Positions 55,787 to 64,000 of a stretch of 64,000 nucleotides of DNA are shown here, in pieces. This DNA is from Lepidodermella squamata (lineage: Eukaryota > Gastrotricha), in assembly GCA_047495785.1 (NCBI GenBank), contig JBLDXI010000019.1:2294001-2358000 (forward strand). The letters run 5' to 3'. The translations under genes and the position numbers were made by a program. The first letter of the stretch is position 1, and every line of letters begins with the position of its first letter. Below the pieces are notes generated by a model. The model was given only the letters and a program-made list of their open reading frames with translations, was not told where the DNA came from and searched no databases.

Positions 55787-58700
55787 TGTAGTCTGCAAAA
55801 AAATGATTAGACTATTAAGCTACAAAGTAACAACCAACTTTATCAATTTAATAAAACTAAGAAGAAACAAATCAGACAGCGGTAACCGCGATTTTAATTC
55901 ATTCAACGGGAAGTTCGGTGGGTTCGACCAAACTTTGAGCCCCGCGTCACATACAATTTTTAATCATGTTAGAGAAAATAGAACATAAACAGTTAAAAAA
56001 TGGACAAACCTTGGCAAGGATAAACAATTCGCAGCTCTTGCAAATGCCGGAGAAGGTCCCTGTAAAAATATAAATTCAATCGATATATACATGGTATACC
56101 GAGGATTGTTGCTTAAGCTTAAAGAATTAACTTTCAGACAGCGGCTAACCGCGATTTTAAATCTTCCCATGAGCAATTCGGTGGGTTCGACCAAATTGTG
56201 GACCTCACGGTCGTATTAAATACTTACATCACAAATTTGTCAGATAAATATACAATATACATAAGTGAAATTGGCCACTTACCAATTAGTTGTTGAAATG
56301 GTTGGCCAGTCGCAACTCGCGATGAAGGAGCGGGAAATTAAAAAATATCGAGCCTAGTGTTGTGGAGTAACACATCAGAGAAGTTCTGGGGCTTCCTGAC
56401 GAGTGTAATCTGAGAAGGAAGAAAGCAGAAGCCGAAGCAAAAGAATGAACTGCCAACTGCTAACTAAAAGCAAGCAACAGTTGCGGTTTTTGAGGTGGGA
56501 ACTTAGGTCGGCGTGTTTCGGGGCGTGCTCTCCCGACGGCGGCATGACCTTGTTACCCATCATTCGAACCACGCGAACTTCATCAATACTAATTTTGCAC
56601 GCGATAAATATATTTTAAAACAAAGTTTTTGCATATTATTCATATGAAGCTGATATAAATGTCGATAGCAGTTTTTCGCAAAAAATCAGGCATTTTTCAA
56701 AATGATGACTCACTTTCGTTGCTGGGCTTTGGCGTCGTTTGACTCACTCCTTGAAGAAATCCAGGCTTTCTCTGATTAATGAGTTTGCTGATAATCAAGT
56801 ACCCTTTCTGGTATATGGAAAATCGTTTTGTTTTTAGCTACCTAGTATTTTCGATGAAAGGCCTGAATGCGCACTGCTTGCAAACGAATTACTAGTATTC
56901 GCTGCTCCCACTTCTGAGGTTATCATTTCCCTAACTATTTCATACTTTTTCTATTAACTAACGATTACCGATATCTACAAACGTTATAGCAGGAAATAAA
57001 TTTATTTCAGTTCCCTCTTTCTTAAACCGAATGAGCAACTTTTCAGACTCCCCGAACCCGAAGATGTCACTCATCAATTTACTTTGGGGCGTGTATTGGC
57101 ACTCGTTGAATGTAGGACGGTTATTGCAGCACAGCCAACGTCCAATTTCCATTAATGATCATCACAGTCATTAGTTTTCGGTTGATCCTCTGGCAAAAAG
57201 TGTTGAAATTCTTGAATTGACGGGAATTGTCGCATACGGACCTTTCACTTGCCATTTTTCATTTCTCTTAGTCATTTTCACCATACTTATTTTACATCGT
57301 GACTTTATGAATTGACAATGCTGAAATATTTCAGCGCAGCATGCGTAAACTTAATTTACAACCCAATCTCTGAAAACAGCGCTCGTCATGAGTGAGATCC
57401 TAAATTTTATAACGAAATATTGGCGACGAATCTTCCTGGATTCGACCTCCAAACTCCAAACCAAGAAGTTATCACCGAATATGTCATGGAACAAACTACT
57501 TAAAAGCTGCCCATTTCATGATGCATGATTCTTAGAAGTGAAAATACCCGCAAATTCTTACTAACGAATTTTGTTCAAGTTTGTCGTTTGCTCATTGATT
57601 TGTCTCCATATTATCGTTGTTTTGAATAACGAATTAACGTTTAAAAATTGTTCTCTGAGCATCGTCGCCTTTTGTCATTCATCGCTATCGCTAGTTTTCA
57701 GTTTTCATGTATTGTTTATCGACTATATAGTTGTTTTTTGCTCGAAAATTACTATTTGGGGAAGCGAATTACGACACAAACATATTTAAATGTCTTTCAA
57801 TCTTCATTTCATTTCTCTTGCACATAGTGGGTTTATTTCAGCGTGGAAGTCGGGTCATTTTGTTCATAATATCCGTTTCATCTTCGGCACACGTAGCAGT
57901 TCTCAAAGTGGATTAAAGTGATTGTGGAATAAACATTCATTTCCGGTTTAGAAATTGAATATTGAGAATTTTCTTAAAACTTGAAATGGTTTGCATTACT
58001 TTCGCCCATCTGAGACTCGAATTTTTTGTTATCTTAGTAAATACTATTATCCTCTAAGATTAGGTTGATCTAATCTGAAGTGGAGCTTACTCATTTTCGA
58101 GTTGACTTCCCATGTTTTTATCGCTGTTCACTTATGAATGAGCCTCTATTATGTCATGGATTGGCTGTGGATGACCGGCACTAATGTTATATTTTTTCCA
58201 GCGTTTCGGCGCAGAGAATTGGCGTTTATTGTCCACCGCTTTGCAAACACGACTGCTCATAGACATATCTATCTACATATAACAACAGCTTGCAAACCGT
58301 TTTAACACACCGTGGCCTAAATGGATAGTCGTATACACGATTATAATATATTTACTCGCCATGTGCGCGCGTATTTTTCTTGCACCCCTATATACTACCT
58401 CAATTACTCCGCGTGCCTCCATTTACGGTGCCATCCGGTCCCGCCCGACGTGTGCATACCTGCTTTACGTGTGATGTTATATAGAGCTATTGAAGGCCCA
58501 ATGTAAACACGTAGAAACATATATTATTTTTATCTTTCATTCTATTGTTTCAGCCTGAACGACAGAAAAAATCTCGGTGTCAATTCGCTATCGTTTTTCG
58601 CTGTTCAAGCATCATCAGTTGCATCAATTTAGGCCTGAAGTTGCGCCCCTTTGTTTCTGCACCGCGGTTCAGGACATGATATTATGATGAGACTAGACCT

Positions 58701-59811
58701 TTTTTGCCTCGTGCATTTATTTATGAAGCATCGATTTTAGTCCGACCACAGAGACGACGAATTGATCGTAGCAGTAATATTTGTCTTCCACTATTTATTC
58801 CGGTGTGTTTTTGCAATTCAACAATAATGCGACGAAAACGAACGGTTGGTTGATGAATAATTTTTTTGCCGTCCAATTGATGACAAGTTGTTTTGAAACG
58901 CAAGGCTACATTCACGCCCTGATAGCTTCATTCATCCCGTTTTGTTTTTGAAAAATCCAATTCTTTCATTTATGTTTTTGTGTACGCCTGGCCTTTTTCA
59001 GTCTTAGGCATTATGTTATTATTATTTTTTAAGGAAATCATGAGGCGCGTATTTCTATACCCAAGAGACTCAGTTTTTGGTTCGATTTTAATATTATATT
59101 ACTCAATAATAATAATAGCAGTAAGAGGCATTCACATCACGTTTTTCTCTCGCTCAAAGTAATAGGTAGTAGTTTAATACTAGTCGTCGTAGTAGTAAAA
59201 AGTAGCAGTTGTAGATGGCGCCTGCTCGCGCCGCGCGCATCTTTTCTGTGTGCGGCTGCGGGCTGTGAGCCCTTTTTACGTTTAATATCGAATACTTATA
59301 TAGCAGGACCTATCGCGCTTTACGGTCAAATCGATAAAATCTCCACACAGGCGCGTGCTGCATTTTTCTATAAAATGTTATGTGAAATCGTACACAGCAG
59401 CCGCGACGTGTGCACTTGGGAGGGTAGCCAGCTACATCTCTAGCCTTCAACTAATGTTGTGCTTTAATAATATAACAATTTTACTCGTGCTCCAAAAGCG
59501 TGCGCGTCATTTTTCACGCGCTAAATTCTTGCTCTCATATTTTCTGAATTTTTCGAAAATTTTCATTTTCTATAGGAGTTTTTTATTAATAGCCTTGGAG
59601 GATTAAGTGGACCGAAATTTTGTCTCCTGTACTGTCTAAAAATAAATTATAATCTTTTAATCGCCTTGTTCCGGCTCGGATTTTACGCGAATTAATTGCA
59701 GAGCGGCCAAATGAGTCATTTCGCCCCCGGAGCGTATGTTTTTTACCCGTTGTCTTATTTTTTCTATTTGCATCATGTATCAGTCTAAATGAAATATTTT
59801 TCGTTTCGCAG
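55787..59811. other. 4 kb between LMF1 and the first recognised Tubby exon
   Basis: Divergent upstream region. It must include the LMF1 promoter and unrecognised 5' exons of the Tubby gene. A pair of direct repeats occurs near 55873 and 56134. The rest is AT-rich with no convincing exon. Confidence 0.4.
55873..56195. repeat. Two direct copies of a ~62-bp unit
   Basis: CAGACAGCGG(C)TAACCGCGATTTTAA, about 20 variable bases, then TTCGGTGGGTTCGACCAAA, at 55873-55932 and 56134-56195. Each copy has a GCGGTTAACCGC-like palindrome and a GGGTTCGACC that resembles a tRNA T-arm/B box. They lie 90-410 bp upstream of the LMF1 start. They could be tRNA-derived remnants or paired regulatory sites. Confidence 0.6.
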
Positions 59812-62800
59812 AATCGAAGATGACGCTGGCGGCGATGAGAGCCTACCAAATGCGAGCGCCAGCATGAAGCGAGAGAGATTACTCAAACACGTAAGCTTCA
59901 TTGATTTTCGTTCTATTACCTTCAATTAATTAGAATTCCATGAATGATAAATATAATTTGGGTATAGTCTTAGGGTGTCCGTTATTCCCATTTTCAAATT
60001 GAAAAAAATCGCCGATTAAAATTTAATGACGCAAACATATTGGCTTTAAAATTGTCTCTTGTGAAAATTCTTGTGAAAAAATTAGCTGATAAATCTTGTC
60101 ATTTTTCGCTTTATACAGAAACTCTTATAGGTACTTGAACAGCTTTTTGCTCGATTTTGTGCTCACTGGCAAATTAAAAAAAAATTGATTTTACATGTCA
60201 AGAAATTTGCCTATTTATTTTGACAAACGAAGCCAATATTGCTTGCAAGTTTCAAAATTGAAAGCGAAAAAATATTCCATTGATATTTGAGATGATTTTT
60301 CGCGAATCTAGAAATTTGGAAATATGATGTAAAACCGAAACAAAATGTATAGTAAATGAATTGAAAGTTTTGACAAAACATGGTATTTACGGTTGAATTT
60401 TCCACGAAATTTGAATCTCAAATATTTTCAATCATTAATTTCCTATTTTTGCGATTTTAATTCGATTCAAATTGCCTGATATAATTTTTGGATTGGATTC
60501 CAATGTTTTTAGATCATTTTTCCGGATTAAATTCAGAAATTGGATAGACTGAATGTGGAAATTTCTCATAGGCTTCCAAAAATTTTAGATCTTTTTTCAT
60601 CGGGATATTTCTCCAGAAAGATAGATTATATGACATTGATGTGCGATAATCCTTTATACTCAGGTAATAGCTGTTTAGTTAGCGCTACATTATAAGTGTG
60701 ACACTGTTTTAACGCCCTGTGTTTTGTTTATTTACCCTAACAATATCAACAACACAACAACAACAACAGAAAGAGCTAATGGAGAAGAACATGAAGCAGC
60801 GACGCGCGGCGAACGCGAGTGGGAATTTGCTGGCGGCGGCCGGCGCAGACGCGGCCACCGGAAGCCCGGGCGGTGCTAATGTGCCAACATCGGCGAGCGG
60901 CCGGCCGCGCCAGGCCTTCGGAACGTCGCCGGGCGGGCGGCGCGACCACGCCGAGGCACGTCCGCTGATTTCGACGGCCGACCGCGACGTGGACGAATTC
61001 CGCAAGGAGCACCGCTATGCCTACGACGGCCCGGAGGCGTACGAGCTCGAGACCGAGGACCTATCAAACCGGGTTCAGGTCTTACAAGTCTCAACGCGCG
61101 GCTCGACAAATGGGCTGAACACCCTTCACAACGCACCCCAGGACACGCGGCCGGCAACCGGGGCGCGGCGTAACCAGCGCCCGCCGCTCGATGACGAAAA
61201 CGATTTAGACGATGTGCCGCCGATTCGGCAGAGCAACAGCCGGCATAATTTGAAGAACGGGCATACGAATAACGGGAAGATGGATGATGATAACGAGGAT
61301 TTGGATGATAATGAGGATGTGGTTGTCGGTGCTCCGGTTCACCCGTCGCAGTCTTCGCAGCGTATTGCGTCGGCGAAGCGGAAAGGCAAGAAAAAAGTGC
61401 CTCGCCAGCCGAAACAGACCACGTCAGACCCGCCTGATGTCAGCGGTGGGGTGTTGCATATTTCGTCAGACGAGGACGGTGATGGTACGAACGGGAATAA
61501 CAACCATGGCGGTGATGATGATGGCAAGAAGGTGGGTGGCGGTATGCCGCGGGAGATGTCGATGAGTTCGTTCGAGCCAACGGAAGAGAATCGGTTGGAT
61601 TTCGCGCTTCGCCCGGTGCCTCAAGGAATGACAGTCAAGTGCCGCATTAGACGCGACCGGCGCGGTGTTGATAAGAACATCTTTCCGACATATTACCTCG
61701 AGTACGAACGCGATGATGGCAAAAAGGTAATTTGAAACCATTTTTTGTCTTGCATTTGAATGACTATTTTAGGATAAAATCATATTTCTCCTTTATCCCC
61801 TACATTTCTTTCCCTACAATAGGTGGATATGGATTTTTATGCTATTTTTATTTTTTGCTGAGGCCTTACAATATTGCGAATATTGGAATTTTTTATTTAT
61901 CAAAATTTTCTCTGAAATAAGATTTTTTTGGCTTTAAAGCTATAAACTCCAGCCTAAACAAAGGGTTCAACTCCACTTTTTTGTATTGAAATTCCTATTT
62001 AGGGAAAGGTCTGGAAAATCAGCCGCTTTATTGCCTTTAATTGATCAATCTAAATGGAATTTTAGTCCTTTTGTATATTTAGGGTCATGTATGATTTTCC
62101 GAAAGTTGCTTACAGGACAAATTTAGGATTCTCCCTAGGAATTAGCCTTTATCTTAATGAAATATCCACTTTTCAAATTTATTTAAGTTTTCAGAATAAT
62201 TCATGCCGAACTCAATTCCCCTGTTTCGGAATTTGATCTAAGAATGGACAAAAGCCTCAAAATATGCTGAAAAATTACGAACATTTTCGAAGCTCGTGAC
62301 CAAGTAGGGCTTTCGATTTGTTTGAATTAATAATAACGCTTTTTAACAGAGAATGTCACTGAATCCAACGTAAATTATTGGATTTTTTATGGCGGATATT
62401 TGAAAAAACCAAAGAATCAATATTTATCTCGAATTTTTTGAATTTGTTCTAAAGAATTTTGGAAGTATTGGCGTTACACCTAATTTTTTTTATCTTTCTA
62501 CTAAATGAGGTGGAATTCAAGAAAAATCCAGCTCTTGTCTTGATTGGAGCCAGAGCATTCGATAATAAATGATAAATTAAAATCCCTTAACAAATTGAAT
62601 AAAAATTTCAACTATTTTGGAAATATTCTTCAATGAAGAGTGGTGTCATTTTAGCAAAATTGAGAATATACCTATCGAGCTATCAAATTAAAAACATATG
62701 AAAAAAACCAAAATGAGATGAAGTTTCGGAATTTTCGTAATTTGATTGATCGCATGTCGCATGTCGGAATCGATCGTAATTTGACTGTTATCACTTGCTA

Positions 62801-63319
62801 ACGTCTGCTAATGCTTTCTGTAGATTTTCATCATGGCGGCTCGAAAGAGGAAAAAGTCGAAGACCTCGAATTATCTGCTGTCCGTCGACGCGACCGACCT
62901 GTCTCGGGGCGGCGATTCTTTCACGGGCAAAGTGCGCTCAAACCTTCTCGGAACCCAGTTCACAATTTTCGACGCCGGGCGGTCGCCGAAAGCGTCGTCG
63001 GTGATATCGGAGGACAACCTGCGCTCGGAGCTGGCCGGCGTTGTCTACGAGACGAACCTACTCGGCCTGAAAGGCCCTCGTAAAATGACCGTTATCATAC
63101 CGGCGATGACGACAACGGGCGAGCGCATCGAATTTCGGCCGTTGTCCGAGCACGACGGCATCATCGAGCGGTGGAAGAAGAAGAATATGGAGAATCTACT
63201 CGAGTTGCACAACAAATCACCGGTTTGGAACGACGACACGCAGTCGTACGTTCTCAATTTCCACGGTCGCGTCACTCAGGCCTCGGTGAAAAATTTTCAA
63301 ATCGTCCACGACAACGACG
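59812..63319 (+). CDS. tub-1: Tubby protein (both ends incomplete)
   Basis: Exons 59812-59890, 60770-61726 and 62824-63319 are in phase; 5' exon(s) and the final exon lie outside what I can see. The N-terminal part has [20 protein letters not shown], like the basic QQK/KQRRKR segment of TUB/TULP proteins, then a long acidic disordered region. The C-terminal tubby domain starts [20 protein letters not shown] (PtdIns(4,5)P2-binding side), continues [51 protein letters not shown] and [20 protein letters not shown], and stops at GTAAGC after FQIVHDND. About 55 residues ending in the usual ALSSFD..CE are missing beyond the window. Tubby proteins bind phosphoinositides and deliver membrane cargo to cilia. 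The TUB exon is GC-rich. Confidence 0.95.
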
Positions 63320-64000
63320 GTAAGCCGCTTTATTCATTTCCAAAATCAAGCCTAATGTCGAATTTTATCTTGTAAAATCATTTTTCGAAATTTCCAAAAA
63401 TTATTTTTTGTTGTAATTTATATAAAATTTATCTCAGAAAATTCTGCTTATTTTTTTAGACAACTTTTGTTTTACCAATCGCATTGCGAATATTCACCCA
63501 TATGGGTGCTTCAAGGTCACATACTAGATGGGGTAAAAGTTTACAAAATTTTCAGAAACTTCAAATTTTCGAACACTTCTCCTTGATTTTACCCAACTTG
63601 TTCTGTTCGAGAAACGACAGGTAGCCTCAGGATTTCAATGAAAATTAAATTAAGAATTAAGTTTTATGATAATTAATTTTAATTATTGGAAGAGAAATCG
63701 AATTTATAGAATTAATATTACGAAACATGGGCCATGGGCTCCTGGTCTAGATTTTCCAAAATTCAGGTCCACTTATTACCTAGAATCTGAATATTTATGT
63801 TATCACGCCTAGCAAATATATTTTATTAATAATTTTACCTATGAGTTTTTCTGGTATCGATTATCGATTTTACAAATGAGTGATTTTCTAATATCAGCAG
63901 TCTGGGAAGCCAACGTAAAACTTCTCCTACGTACCTTAGGTTACCAGGTGACTAAATTGACTAAATTCTTAGCGCTGTAGAGAACATCATTTTCGATGAA
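63320..64000 (+). other. Last visible Tubby intron, open at the right edge
   Basis: Starts at a consensus GTAAGC. No acceptor followed by the expected tubby-domain end was found before the window closes, so the final exon is outside. Confidence 0.7.

Noticed and set aside
55964-56194. Minus-strand frame upstream of LMF1 (MVEPTELLMGRFKIAV)
   Set aside because: It is generated by the direct-repeat unit and the other copy has stops in the same frame; not an LMF1 exon.

Overview
The window is animal nuclear DNA. It holds intron-bearing genes with short AT-rich introns (often 40-130 bp) that end in TTTTCAG-type acceptors, and no prokaryotic operons, rRNA or CRISPR. Best guess is a nematode or nematode-like worm. 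Several start codons lie 2-30 nt behind a perfect 3' splice acceptor, and two runs of same-strand genes sit 60-180 bp apart, which is the signature of spliced-leader trans-splicing and operons. A WTAP gene (m6A writer complex) argues against a close Caenorhabditis relative. The phylum is inferred, not proven. All exon models were built by hand from reading frame, splice dinucleotides and phase.

Layout, left to right: a degenerate SRP68-like stretch (minus strand, 66-620); a Hunchback/Ikaros-like zinc-finger gene (1229-2532); a poorly resolved small gene (2952-3767); a compact plus-strand cluster RFC3, WTAP and a HypX/HoxX-like protein (4077-7561); a minus-strand orphan basic protein (8274-12834) whose first intron carries a 1.8 kb foldback element; a minus-strand 1255-residue single-pass membrane protein, perhaps KIAA1549/DUF3827-like (14085-18309); the large CELF/ETR-1 RNA-binding gene with 2.4 and 4.4 kb introns (20612-29876); 7 kb of AT-rich non-coding DNA; a secreted, probably GPI-anchored trypsin-fold protein with a broken catalytic triad (37129-39824); a 1.07 kb long inverted repeat beside a TATA-driven short Cdc25 phosphatase (41508-43897); a small neuropeptide-like precursor (45071-45321); a secreted chitin-binding/LamG protein (45639-48578); an SLC20/PiT phosphate transporter (49102-50665); ribosomal protein eL41 split by an intron (52002-52136); HRD1 and LMF1 in tight tandem (52447-55786); and the 3' half of a Tubby gene running off the right edge (59812-63319).

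Two clusters make functional sense or raise questions. LMF1 (ER lipase maturation) and HRD1 (ER-associated degradation ligase) are 60 bp apart and probably co-transcribed; both act in the ER membrane. RFC3-WTAP-HypX-like looks like a three-gene operon. Its last member resembles the C-terminal part of a bacterial hydrogenase-maturation enzyme that makes CO from formyl-CoA, without the formyl-tetrahydrofolate half. That protein, the peptide precursor, the pseudoprotease and the long palindromes are the most interesting items.
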